Positions 1 through 6,887 are shown, counted from the stretch's first letter. The stretch: DNA of 8,703 bases from TH-plancto1 sp031431195 (GCA_031431195.1 JANPCU010000330.1:1-8703); one strand, 5' to 3'. The notes: generated by a model from the sequence alone, not told the origin. A program made the numbers and translations.

Positions 1-1
1 T

Positions 2-682
2 GCCATCATGGCTGTGACCGATCCCGCGCCGATCTTGATCGACCTAGTGCCTCCCACGATCGCGCTGGTTCGTGGGGGAGAACTGGCGATCCCCGTCAAA
101 CTCTGGCGACAAGCAGGCTATGTCGAACCGGTCGAATTTCAATGTGAGTTCGCTCCACAGGGGATCGGACTTCCCCCCGCTGAAACGATCCCTGGGGCAG
201 CAACCGAGGCCACGCTGCGAATCACCGCCGAGCAGAATGCTCCACTGGGCATTGGTCCGCTCTTCGTGCGGGCGTCGACCCTGCCGCCAGGGAGTGGCGA
301 ACTCGGCGCGGGACGAGTGATGGTGTCTTCGGAGATCATCACAATTACTGTGGTGGATTCCTTCGTGGAGTTGACGAGCCAGCCCGTCAGCATCCGGCGC
401 GGCGCAAAGGGCCGCTTTTCGTTTTCGATCACTCACAAAACTCCCTTCGAGGGCCCAGCCACCGGGCGGCTGCTCGGGTTACCCAAGGGCGTTCGGGTAC
501 TCGAACCGCTCCCGGTCGTCACGAAGAACTCGATGGAAATTGTGTTCGAGATCGAAGCCACCGACGAGGCACTTCTGGGTGCTGTAAACGGTATCGGCTG
601 CGAACTCGTCATTCATGCCGCAGGCCAGGAGATTCGGCAGCGGGCCGGAAACGGCACGCTCCGGATCGATCCCAAGCTGTAG
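2..682 (+). CDS. C-terminal part of an exported beta-sandwich (Ig-like) protein, 5' end outside window
   Basis: The reading frame is open from the first complete codon and ends at TAG 680-682. The ATG at 8 has no visible ribosome site in the seven bases before it, so the protein most likely begins upstream and this is its C-terminal part of about 227 residues. Counting from that ATG, two tandem segments (about residues 10-115 and 118-224) show alternating hydrophobic beta strands, a 'V/I-x-R-G' opening (LVRGGE, SIRRGAKG) and 'GLP' turns, as in Ig-like or NEW3-like beta-sandwich domains. There is no membrane anchor or catalytic motif in the visible part. Only 12 bases separate it from the next gene, which suggests co-transcription. 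In planctomycetes, proteins with pre-peptidase C-terminal (PPC) or Ig-like domains often precede DUF1549/DUF1553 genes; that is remembered context, not shown here. It may be an adhesive or scaffolding cell-surface protein. The frame is secure, the function is not. Confidence 0.8.
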   Translation, partial: AIMAVTDPAPILIDLVPPTIALVRGGELAIPVKLWRQAGYVEPVEFQCEFAPQGIGLPPAETIPGAATEATLRITAEQNAPLGIGPLFVRASTLPPGSGELGAGRVMVSSEIITITVVDSFVELTSQPVSIRRGAKGRFSFSITHKTPFEGPATGRLLGLPKGVRVLEPLPVVTKNSMEIVFEIEATDEALLGAVNGIGCELVIHAAGQEIRQRAGNGTLRIDPKL

Positions 683-694
683 GAAGCACACGGT

Positions 695-2953
695 ATGAAT
701 CCGCTCAACAGTCTCTCGATCCACGCCAGACGTGCGGCGATGTGGTCCATTTGGCTCATCCTCAGGCTCACTTCAGCGATTGCTGCGGAGGATGAGACGG
801 CATCTGTCTCGGCCTCACCGAGCTTTCGTAGTGATGTGATGCCAGTCTTCTTTCGAGCGGGCTGCAATGCGGGCACCTGCCACGGATCGGCTCGGGGCAA
901 GGACGGCTTCATGTTGTCGCTGTTTGGGTATGACGCCCGAGGCGACTATGAACGCGTCGTCCAGGAAATGCCGGGACGCCGCGTCAATGCCGCGGTGCCC
1001 GAGCAGAGCTTGCTCTTGCTCAAGGCGATCGGCGGCGTGCCCCACACCGGCGGCAAACTCTTCGACCGTGACAGCGAGTATTACAAAACACTCTTGCGCT
1101 GGATCGAGGAGGGCACTCCGGACGACGCGACCACCGTGCCCGACACCGTGGGCATCGCACTCTCTCAGGTGAGCCTCGAGTTCGAGCAGGCTGGCCAAAC
1201 GGTATCACTCCAGGTCACTGCCACATACAGCGATGGCTCATCGCGAGACGTGACCAGTCTGGCACGCTTCTTTTCGAATAACCCCAGCGTCGCGGCCATC
1301 GACGCCGACGGTCATGTCAAGTCTGCCGGGCCGGGAGACACGAACGTCTTCGCCCGCTTCAGCCGCTTCACGGTCGGAGCCGAGACCATCGTGCTGCCAC
1401 CGGCCGCAGGGTTCGTCTGGCCAAATCCACCGGCGAACAATTTCATCGATACGCTCGTGTTCGACAGGCTTCAGAAACTGCGGATCATCCCCTCGGACAT
1501 CTGCGATGACGAGACTTTTTTGCGACGTGTGACGCTCGACTTGGGGGCGCGGCCACCCACCGAGGCGGAATATCAAGACTTCATGGCCGACACGGCATCG
1601 AATAAACGGTCGAAAAAGATCGACGAGTTGCTCGCCTCCGACAACTTCGCCGATTACTGGGCGGCGCTCTGGGCTGAGCAACTCCGCGTGATGGGGGGCA
1701 ACTACTCCCCCGATGCCACGCACATCAAGGCCGCCGACCAGTACGCGAAATGGATCAGAACTCAGTTCCGTACCAGCCGGCCCCTGAACGAGTTTGTCGC
1801 CGAGATGGTGTCCGCATCCGGCAGTAACATCAGCCATGGCCCCGTGAATCTGTACACGATGTTGGTCCACGCTCCCCACGTTCAAGCGAAGCCGCTGGCG
1901 GCGGACTTCTCACAGGTGTTTCTCGGCGTGCAGATCCAATGTGCCGAGTGCCACAATCATCCCTTCGACCGCTGGACGCAGGATGACTACTACGGCTTCG
2001 TCAGCTTCTTCACCGGCATTCAGCGAAAGCCCGGCGTTGAACCTCGGGAGAAACGGATCTATTGGGACGAGAAATCGAGTCCCGCGGTCAATCCCGTCGA
2101 TGGACAGGGAAAGCCCGCCAAAGTGCTGGGGGCCATCGAGCCCGTCGGCGTGACGGGTGATCCTCGAGCCGCATTGGCCGCATGGCTTACCTCGCCGGAC
2201 AACGAGCTATTTTCTAAGAACCTCGCAAACCGTATCTGGGCTCAACTGCTGGGGCGTGGAGTCATCGACCCGATCGACGACATACGCGTGAGTAACCCTG
2301 CGGTGAACGCCCCGCTCCTCGATGCCCTGTCGAAGCGGCTGGTCGAGTCGAAGTTCGACCTGCGTAGTCTGGTCCGCGACATCTGCCACTCGCGCGTGTA
2401 TCAAATGTCGACGATGCCCACATCGAGCAATGTCCGGGATACGCGGCAGTTCTCGCACGCTCATCTCCGGCGATTGCGGGCCGACGTGCTGCTCGATTCG
2501 GTCGTGGCCGTCACGGGTGTGCCACGTCCACTGAACTACTGGCCCCCAGGCACGCGCGCCATTGACTACTATCCTCGCTCCTCCGGCGGGACCGAGGGAC
2601 CAAATCCCGGTGACCCATTTTTTGCGACCTTCGGACGTTCGACCCGAGGCACCATCTGTGCCTGCGAGACGAAGACAGAACCGACTCTCTCACAAGTGAT
2701 GCACCTGTCCGTCGGTGATACGGTTCGAGATCGCATCTCCGCCAGTCCCCTGGTCGAGAGGCTATTGGAGGCCCAGACACCCCCTGAAGAGATCATTGAA
2801 CAACTCTTCATTCGCACGCTCAGCCGTCGTCCGACAACCTCCGAGAGAACGGAGCTGCGCGAGATTGTTGGGGACGCCGTTCAGGATCGGCTCGTGTATG
2901 AAGACATCTTCTGGGGCCTGTTGAACTCGACCGAGTTTGCGTTCAATCATTGA
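695..2953 (+). CDS. Exported cytochrome c / Big_2 / DUF1549 / DUF1553 protein
   Basis: This 752-residue protein has the planctomycete PSCyt/PSD architecture. The start is set by AGGAAG at 681-686, 8 bases before the ATG. A signal peptide with a hydrophobic stretch at about 16-30 ends in AIA-A, so it should be exported. Segments in order: a cytochrome-like region at about 45-143 with Cys57, Cys62 and His63 in GCNAGTCHG (spacing CX4CH, not CXXCH); a bacterial Ig-like group 2 (Big_2) domain at about 155-235 with TATYSDGSSRDVT and PSVAAID; DUF1549/PSCyt2 at about 248-438, ending in a classical CXXCH (Cys416, Cys419, His420, CAECHNHPFDRW); and DUF1553/PSD1 at about 488-745 with LANRIWAQLLGRG and FDLRSLVRDICHSRVYQ. 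Length and order are typical of the family. The biochemical role is not established; heme binding and extracytoplasmic location are inferred. A cytochrome-WD40 gene follows 37 bases later, probably in the same operon. Confidence 0.95.
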   Translation: MNPLNSLSIHARRAAMWSIWLILRLTSAIAAEDETASVSASPSFRSDVMPVFFRAGCNAGTCHGSARGKDGFMLSLFGYDARGDYERVVQEMPGRRVNAAVPEQSLLLLKAIGGVPHTGGKLFDRDSEYYKTLLRWIEEGTPDDATTVPDTVGIALSQVSLEFEQAGQTVSLQVTATYSDGSSRDVTSLARFFSNNPSVAAIDADGHVKSAGPGDTNVFARFSRFTVGAETIVLPPAAGFVWPNPPANNFIDTLVFDRLQKLRIIPSDICDDETFLRRVTLDLGARPPTEAEYQDFMADTASNKRSKKIDELLASDNFADYWAALWAEQLRVMGGNYSPDATHIKAADQYAKWIRTQFRTSRPLNEFVAEMVSASGSNISHGPVNLYTMLVHAPHVQAKPLAADFSQVFLGVQIQCAECHNHPFDRWTQDDYYGFVSFFTGIQRKPGVEPREKRIYWDEKSSPAVNPVDGQGKPAKVLGAIEPVGVTGDPRAALAAWLTSPDNELFSKNLANRIWAQLLGRGVIDPIDDIRVSNPAVNAPLLDALSKRLVESKFDLRSLVRDICHSRVYQMSTMPTSSNVRDTRQFSHAHLRRLRADVLLDSVVAVTGVPRPLNYWPPGTRAIDYYPRSSGGTEGPNPGDPFFATFGRSTRGTICACETKTEPTLSQVMHLSVGDTVRDRISASPLVERLLEAQTPPEEIIEQLFIRTLSRRPTTSERTELREIVGDAVQDRLVYEDIFWGLLNSTEFAFNH

Positions 2954-2980
2954 GTTCGCACGGGGGCACTTTCTCCGACT

Positions 2981-2984
2981 GAGG
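2981..2984 (+). promoter_or_regulatory. Ribosome binding site deciding the cytochrome-WD40 start
   Basis: GAGG lies 6 bases before the ATG at 2991. It favours that ATG over the in-frame TTG at 2937, which would overlap the previous gene by 17 bases and put 18 charged or mixed residues in front of an otherwise standard signal peptide. Confidence 0.6.
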
Positions 2985-2990
2985 CCGCAC

Positions 2991-4424
2991 ATGTTCCGAT
3001 TTGCATTCCTTTCGCTGGTTGTCACGCTGTTGTCTGCTGCCGTTTCCGTTCGCGGAGACGACGCGATGCCAGTCACCTATGACGATCACATCGCTCCGAT
3101 TTTCAAACGCCATTGCTTTCAATGTCATGGGGAGTCGAAGCAAGAAGCGGGATTAAATCTGGCGAGCTACGCGGCAGCAGTCAAAGGGGGCAGCGGCGGC
3201 GCGGTCATTGTATCTGGCCGATCAAGCATGAGCCGTCTCTTTCAAGTGATCACGGCAGAAGACGCCGCCGAAAGGATGCCTCCGGAGAATGAACCGCTAC
3301 CCGCCGAGCAGTTCGCGTTGGTGAAAGCCTGGATTGATACCGGTCTGCGACAGAATGCGGGCAGCGCTGGGGTTCCGACTCGCACGTTGAGCTTCACCCC
3401 CTCGGTGACCCTTCCGGGTGATGGCCCTCCGCCGATGCCGGAGAATTTGCCCGCAGTCGAGCGCACGAAGACAGCCCGTCCGTTCCCGATTCTCGCGCTC
3501 GCCGCCAGCCCTCGCGCCCCATTGGTGGCGGTCGCGGGCTATGAACGCGTGGACTTTATCGACCCGGAAACTCGGGACAGCTTAGGGGCAGTTCCGTTTC
3601 CCGAGGGGGAGCCCCATGTCCTGCGTTTCAGTCGATCGGGAGCGGTACTGCTCGCGGCGGGTGGACGACCGGTGCAGAACGGTTTAGCGGTGTTATTCGA
3701 TGTGAGGTCCGGTCAGCGAGTGGCTGAACTGGGCAACGAAACGGACGTGGTGATCGCGGCGGACATCTCAGCGGATGAACGCTTAGTCGCCATCGGCGGC
3801 CAGGGCCGAGTCGTCAAGGTCTTCTCGACGATCAATAGCGAGCTCCAACACTCCCTCGTGAAGCACACCGACTGGGTCACGGCGATTGCTTTCAGTCCCG
3901 ACGGTCAGTTGCTGGCGAGTGGAGATCGGGTAGGAAATATCCACCTGTGGGACGCTGTCAGCGGCGGTGTCGTGTTGCCATTGTCCGAGCACAAGGCAGC
4001 TGTTAAGTCACTCGCCTGGCGTTCCGATAGCCAAGTGCTGGCATCCTGTGGGGAAGATGGTTCCATCGTGTGGTGGGATATTGCCAAGGGGTGGCCCGCG
4101 ATTTCCAAAAGCGATGCGCATCCGCCGCAACGTCCCGCTGGGATCAACGCAAAAATCGCGAACGGAGTGCTCGACGCGTCCTTCAGTTCTCAGGGCGAAC
4201 TCATCACCTGCGGTCGTGACCAGACCATTCGCGTCTGGTCCCCCGATGGGCTGCTGCTGCAGTCGCTCACGCTCGATGCCGAGGTGAAACCCACGGTCAC
4301 CAATCTTCGAACTCGCACTCTGCCCTTACGAGCCGTGGTCACATTCGACGGCAAAACGATCGTCGCGGGTGACTCTGCTGGCAAACTTTATACTTGGCCC
4401 AGCGATACGAATCGAAAAAAATAG
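2991..4424 (+). CDS. Exported planctomycete cytochrome c / WD40 repeat protein
   Basis: From the ATG at 2991 the protein has 477 residues. A signal peptide (hydrophobic stretch at about 5-19, then VRG-DDA) sends it across the membrane. Residues about 27-120 form a Planctomycete cytochrome C (PSCyt1-type) domain: the heme motif is Cys42-Phe-Gln-Cys45-His46, and Met96 in ERMPPEN is the likely distal ligand. A proline-rich linker (about 128-160) leads to a WD40 beta-propeller at about 165-477. Its clearest blades are HTDWVTAIAFSPDG...IHLWD (292-321), HKAAVKSLAWRSD...IVWWD (334-363) and GVLDASFSSQGE...IRVWS (392-417); earlier blades are degenerate and the last ends KLYTWP near the C-terminus. WD40 propellers are protein-interaction platforms, so this may bind the DUF1549/DUF1553 protein encoded just upstream or another envelope partner; that is inference. 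An alternative TTG start at 2937 is possible but less likely. Confidence 0.92.
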   Translation: MFRFAFLSLVVTLLSAAVSVRGDDAMPVTYDDHIAPIFKRHCFQCHGESKQEAGLNLASYAAAVKGGSGGAVIVSGRSSMSRLFQVITAEDAAERMPPENEPLPAEQFALVKAWIDTGLRQNAGSAGVPTRTLSFTPSVTLPGDGPPPMPENLPAVERTKTARPFPILALAASPRAPLVAVAGYERVDFIDPETRDSLGAVPFPEGEPHVLRFSRSGAVLLAAGGRPVQNGLAVLFDVRSGQRVAELGNETDVVIAADISADERLVAIGGQGRVVKVFSTINSELQHSLVKHTDWVTAIAFSPDGQLLASGDRVGNIHLWDAVSGGVVLPLSEHKAAVKSLAWRSDSQVLASCGEDGSIVWWDIAKGWPAISKSDAHPPQRPAGINAKIANGVLDASFSSQGELITCGRDQTIRVWSPDGLLLQSLTLDAEVKPTVTNLRTRTLPLRAVVTFDGKTIVAGDSAGKLYTWPSDTNRKK

Positions 4425-4441
4425 GTTCTCCATCCCTCAAT

Positions 4442-4460
4442 CACAGCCAGACCGGTTGTG
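4442..4460 (+). terminator. Possible hairpin terminator after the cytochrome-WD40 gene
   Basis: CACAGCC pairs with GGTTGTG (7 base pairs including one G-T) around the loop AGACC, 18 bases after the stop codon. No T-run follows, so this is at best a weak or factor-assisted terminator. Confidence 0.25.
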
Positions 4461-4546
4461 GCATGAGTTGTGAAACGGTCATTGAGATCGGCCCAGTGCC
4501 CTGTCCACGCTGATTTTCAGGGTTCCCCCGAATCGGGAGGGCCAGG

Positions 4547-4738
4547 CCAGTGCTGTGAACACGATCTCGGTGATTGTGGGGCACGTTTCCTACGTGCCCG
4601 TCGCCAACAGAGCGCCACAGCACGACAACCAGGCGGCGTTGTGGAAGTGTCTCAATATGCCATTCTCCCGGTCACGAGTACGTCAAAAACGTGCCCCACG
4701 CCCCACGTGATCGACCTCAATCCTGTTCACAGCATTGG
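4547..4738. repeat. Two-block inverted repeat with about 100-base spacer
   Basis: Block 1 at 4547-4561 matches the reverse complement of 4724-4738 at 14 of 15 positions (core TGCTGTGAACA). Block 2, GTGGGGCACGTTT at 4576-4588, is the exact reverse complement of 4687-4699. The blocks are collinear, 14 bases apart on the left and 24 on the right, so they look like two diverged copies of one sequence facing each other. The fragment VxNVPHxxRDR can be read on the - strand of the left arm and the + strand of the right arm. The spacer at 4589-4686 contains short complementary words but no gene. Confidence 0.75.
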
Positions 4739-4772
4739 AGCCAGGCTCCTGCCGAGCCGCTCGTGCCAGTTG

Positions 4773-4802
4773 GCATGCCCGCCCTCTGGCGAGGGCAGCT
4801 AC
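4773..4802 (-). repeat. Dispersed 30-base hairpin repeat, copy 1
   Basis: Read on the - strand, this 30-base segment matches 7960-7990 on the + strand at 28 of 31 aligned columns (two substitutions, one gap). It runs from GTAGCTGCCC to a GCCAGAGGGCGGGCA core. It contains a perfect hairpin at 4781-4796: GCCCTC, a 4-base loop, GAGGGC. A second small hairpin at 4744-4758 lies next to it and may belong to the same element. Confidence 0.8.
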
Positions 4803-4986
4803 GGGAGGTTATTACCCACCGCTTGCCTGAGCGTGGATGAGGCACTCGACGGGAATGTCCCTACGACCACCCATTCACGGGAAATCTGGATTGGCAAGAT
4901 AGCGAACGGGACAGTGAGTCGTAGAATGTGCTGGTCGCCAAAAACGGGCACACGGCCCTTGATCGCGACCACGGGGAAACTCCAGC

Positions 4987-5592
4987 ATGTCGAATGCCGC
5001 CCAGCTATCCGAACTCAAGACTCAGATCCGTGAACAGGCCCACGCCGCCCGGAAAGACCAGCCAGACAAGGACGGAGTCAGCCAGATCATTATCGATCGC
5101 TTTATGCAGCTGCCCGAGTATCAGTCGGCGAAGTCCGTGATGTTCTACGTCGATGTCCGGACTGAAGTCCGGACGCGGCAGGCCCTGCCTGCGGCACTGG
5201 CGAGCGGTAAGCGAATCGTGATCCCGTACTGTGTGGACGGTGAACTGGAGCTGTTCCAGCTGGAGTCGATGGACGAACTGGAACTGGGGATGTATCGCAT
5301 CCTGGAACCGAAGGCGGAACTGCGAGGGATTGCGGCCAAGAAGACACCGGTCGAGGAACTCGACCTGATTATGGTTCCCGGCGTCGCTTTCGATCGCCGC
5401 GGAGGGCGGACCGGCCATGGCAAGGGTTACTACGACAAGCTCCTGGAGCATGCCCTCTCGAAGACCCCGCTAGTCGCATTAGCCTTCGAGTGCCAGTTGT
5501 TTGCGGAGATCCCGATGCAGGATCACGATATTTACATGGACAAGGTCGTGACCGAAGCGGCGACCTACGACGGGTTGGGACGCGGCAAGTAG
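4987..5592 (+). CDS. 5-formyltetrahydrofolate cyclo-ligase
   Basis: This 201-residue protein (usual family size about 180-200) should catalyse the ATP-dependent conversion of 5-formyltetrahydrofolate to 5,10-methenyltetrahydrofolate, returning the storage or inhibitory folate to the one-carbon pool in the cytosol. Family features: an N-terminal helix with basic residues (LKTQIREQAHAARKD, 10-24); VMFYVDVRTEVRT (51-63); IVIPYCVDGELELF (77-90) in the ATP/folate-binding half; the signature VPGVAFDRRGGRTGHGKGYYD (130-150), in which Thr142 replaces the more usual Leu; and a closing HDIYMDKVVTE (180-190). The ATG is preceded by GGGGA at 4973-4977, 9 bases away. There is no signal peptide. It stands alone: repeats lie upstream and a convergent gene downstream beyond a hairpin. 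In Escherichia coli the homologue is YgfA (also called FAU1); I give no symbol because usage in this phylum varies. Confidence 0.95.
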   Translation: MSNAAQLSELKTQIREQAHAARKDQPDKDGVSQIIIDRFMQLPEYQSAKSVMFYVDVRTEVRTRQALPAALASGKRIVIPYCVDGELELFQLESMDELELGMYRILEPKAELRGIAAKKTPVEELDLIMVPGVAFDRRGGRTGHGKGYYDKLLEHALSKTPLVALAFECQLFAEIPMQDHDIYMDKVVTEAATYDGLGRGK

Positions 5593-5627
5593 ATCGGTAT
5601 ACATTCCGTTTTGAGGGGCTCAATGCA

Positions 5628-5657
5628 AATAGGGCGTCGAAAAATCGACGCCCTATT
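5628..5657. terminator. Strong hairpin, probable bidirectional terminator between convergent genes
   Basis: A perfect 13-base-pair stem (AATAGGGCGTCGA at 5628-5640 and its exact complement at 5645-5657) closes a 4-base AAAA loop. It lies 36 bases after the cyclo-ligase stop and 79 bases after the end of the convergent small gene. The sequence beyond the stem is T-rich rather than a pure T-run on the + strand (TTGGTTGATTGT) and short (TTTGC) on the - strand. Confidence 0.75.
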
Positions 5658-5735
5658 GGTTGATTGTATCGTGAATTTCGCACAGCGAGCCTGGATCAGG
5701 TGCCCGGCAGTCAATGTGAGCTGGCCAGATACAGG

Positions 5736-5903
5736 CTACTCAAGCACAAGCGGTGCAAATGGGCTGGTACGGAACATCTTTTCCGCAATGACCTTCTTGT
5801 CAGCATCGGTTTTTGCACCGGCGTACAGGAGGCGCAGCTTCTTGATCTTCACCTTGCGAGTTCGCTGGCGAGCCAATTCACGCTGACGTTCGATTCGACC
5901 CAT
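5736..5903 (-). CDS. Small highly basic protein, 55 residues, planctomycete type
   Basis: The - strand reads ATG at 5903-5901 through TAG at 5738-5736. The product begins MGRIERQRELARQRTRKVKI and has 16 Lys/Arg against 6 Asp/Glu. It is almost free of helix breakers until a Pro-containing tail (TSPFAPLVLE). The charge pattern in the first 24 residues (R3, R6, R8, R12, R14, R16, K17, K19, K21, K22, R24), then TDADKKVIAEKMFRTSPF, recalls from memory a family of very short planctomycete proteins of unknown function (possibly DUF6800); this was not checked. Nucleic-acid or ribosome binding is plausible from charge but only inferred. A good promoter lies upstream (5975-6003) and a hairpin lies downstream, so it looks like an independent transcription unit. 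No clear Shine-Dalgarno sequence precedes the ATG. The gene is convergent with the cyclo-ligase and divergent from the peroxiredoxin. Confidence 0.85.
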   Translation of the reverse strand: MGRIERQRELARQRTRKVKIKKLRLLYAGAKTDADKKVIAEKMFRTSPFAPLVLE

Positions 5904-5974
5904 GGTCAGTCACACTACCCACTTCGGACGGATTCGCCTGCAACAACCCCAACGGTTTTAGGAAGCGATTGACT

Positions 5975-6003
5975 AAGATATCGGTTCAGTGGCGAGATGT
6001 CAA
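5975..6003 (-). promoter_or_regulatory. Sigma-70-type promoter for the small basic protein
   Basis: On the - strand TTGACA (complement of 5998-6003), a 17-base spacer and TATCTT (complement of 5975-5980) give a consensus -35 and a 4-of-6 -10 at ideal spacing. Transcription would start near 5968, leaving a leader of about 65 bases before the ATG at 5903. Planctomycete promoters are not well defined, so activity is inferred. Confidence 0.55.
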
Positions 6004-6053
6004 ATGGAGCGAGAGGGCCAGCTTCACGCGCGGTGTGTGCGTCGGCAAAGTCG

Positions 6054-6081
6054 GTACGACAGACAATCCTGTCTGTCGCAC
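6054..6081. repeat. Palindromic intergenic repeat
   Basis: CGACAGACA at 6057-6065 and TGTCTGTCG at 6070-6078 form a perfect 9-base-pair stem around ATCC. Two further pairs lie outside after one mismatch. I recall similar CAGACA/TGTCTG palindromes scattered through planctomycete spacers, but could not check this. It sits between the two divergent promoters, so a role as operator or terminator cannot be excluded. Confidence 0.6.
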
Positions 6082-6193
6082 GCTCTCACAGGCCACGTTT
6101 TCTCCGTGATCGTGGGGCAGGCCAGATTACCGACCCCCCAGACCGACTTTTCAGATGTACACACCTTCTCGCTTCTCGCGTACCATGGGTCGT

Positions 6194-6223
6194 TTGACGT
6201 TTCCGTCCTCGCCAACGTATCCT
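6194..6223 (+). promoter_or_regulatory. Candidate promoter for the peroxiredoxin gene
   Basis: TTGACG (6194-6199), an 18-base spacer and TATCCT (6218-6223) match sigma-70 boxes at 5 of 6 and 4 of 6 positions. A start near 6230 would give a leader of about 70 bases. No recognised redox-regulator site (such as OxyR or PerR) is evident. Confidence 0.4.
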
Positions 6224-6302
6224 GACTCTAACGATGTGCGTTCTCTGGACGCGGACGCGAAACGGATCGCAAGATCTATCAACTCCAGCAAGGAATCACC
6301 CC

Positions 6303-6887
6303 ATGAAGCGGCTTTGTGTTTGGATCGTAGCGGGCGTGGCCGCACTGGGACTAGGACAGCGAATTATGGCCGAGGACATCAAGCTCGAAGTCGGGGCCGC
6401 AGCTCCCGAATTCACCTCGAAGGACGATGCGGGCCTGGACTGGAAGTCCGCCGATCACTTTGGCAAGAAGATCGTCGTGGTCTACTTCTACCCCGCTGAT
6501 CTGACCGGCGGCTGCACCAAGCAAGCGTGTGGTTTCCGTGACGACATGGCGAAGCTGCAAAGCGACGGCGTCGAAGTGGTCGGCGTCAGCGGCGATTCGG
6601 TCGCGAATCACCAGATTTTCAAGAAGGACAAGGGGCTGAACTTCACGCTACTGGCCGATGAGACCGGCGAAGTCGCCACCAAGTTTGGCGTGCCCGTCGA
6701 GATTGCCGAGAAGGTTGCCAAGGTCAAAACCAGCGATGGCCAGGAAATCTCTCTGACCCGCCAAGCGACCGCCAAGCGTTGGACGTTCATCGTCGGCAAG
6801 GACGGCAAGATCGCCTATAAGAACCCGATGGTCGCACCCGCAGAAGACAGCCAGACGATCGCTGCGGAGATTGCGAAGTTGAAGTAA
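6303..6887 (+). CDS. Exported peroxiredoxin, BCP/AhpC-TSA type
   Basis: This 194-residue thiol peroxidase should reduce hydrogen peroxide and organic peroxides using a thioredoxin-like donor. The ATG at 6303 is chosen because AAGGAA (6290-6295) lies 7 bases upstream and because it opens directly into a signal peptide (MKRLCVWIVAGVAALGLG, cleavage likely after IMA at 23). An in-frame ATG at 6234 would add 23 residues unlike a leader. The fold follows: GAAAPEFTSKDDAG (31-44), VVVYFYPADLTGGCTKQACG (58-77) with the peroxidatic Cys71 in the PxxxTxxC motif and a likely resolving Cys76 (CX4C, as in atypical 2-Cys BCP proteins), VVGVSGDSVANHQIF (92-106), LLADETGEVATKFGV (116-130) and KRWTFIVGKDGKI (158-170), where Arg159 is the probable catalytic arginine. 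Many BCP proteins are cytosolic; the leader puts this one in the periplasm or at the membrane, so it needs an extracytoplasmic reductant. No such partner is encoded in this window. Confidence 0.93.
   Translation: MKRLCVWIVAGVAALGLGQRIMAEDIKLEVGAAAPEFTSKDDAGLDWKSADHFGKKIVVVYFYPADLTGGCTKQACGFRDDMAKLQSDGVEVVGVSGDSVANHQIFKKDKGLNFTLLADETGEVATKFGVPVEIAEKVAKVKTSDGQEISLTRQATAKRWTFIVGKDGKIAYKNPMVAPAEDSQTIAAEIAKLK

Larger units (their letters stand above)
4425..4986. other. Gene-free spacer rich in inverted repeats
   Basis: No convincing gene was found. A 187-codon open frame (4470-5033) has no family resemblance, is rich in Cys, Arg and Pro in an irregular way, and runs into the cyclo-ligase gene in another frame. 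The spacer holds a weak hairpin after the cytochrome-WD40 stop, a two-block inverted repeat (4547-4738), a hairpin at 4744-4758 (GGCTC, 5-base loop, GAGCC) and a dispersed repeat at 4773-4802. TAGAAT at 4922-4927 could be a -10 box for the downstream gene, but no -35 box sits at a usual distance. Confidence 0.7.
5904..6302. other. Divergent intergenic region between small basic protein and peroxiredoxin
   Basis: About 400 bases without a convincing gene. Short open frames here (for example 5989-6225) have no family resemblance and cross the palindrome at 6054-6081. The region holds candidate promoters for both flanking genes, facing away from each other, with the palindrome between them. Confidence 0.65.

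Noticed and set aside
4441..4840. Short frames on both strands containing VxNVPHxxRDR-like peptides
   Set aside because: They are translations of the two arms of an inverted repeat, which explains the similarity without a gene.
4891..4927. TTGGCA and TAGAAT as a promoter for the cyclo-ligase
   Set aside because: The spacing is 25 bases, outside the usual range.
4470..5033. A 187-codon open frame on the + strand
   Set aside because: It starts without a clear ribosome site, runs through the inverted repeats, overlaps the well-supported cyclo-ligase in another frame and has no recognisable domain.
5989..6225. Frames of 63-78 codons across the divergent region
   Set aside because: They cross the 6054-6081 palindrome and the candidate promoters and show no family features.
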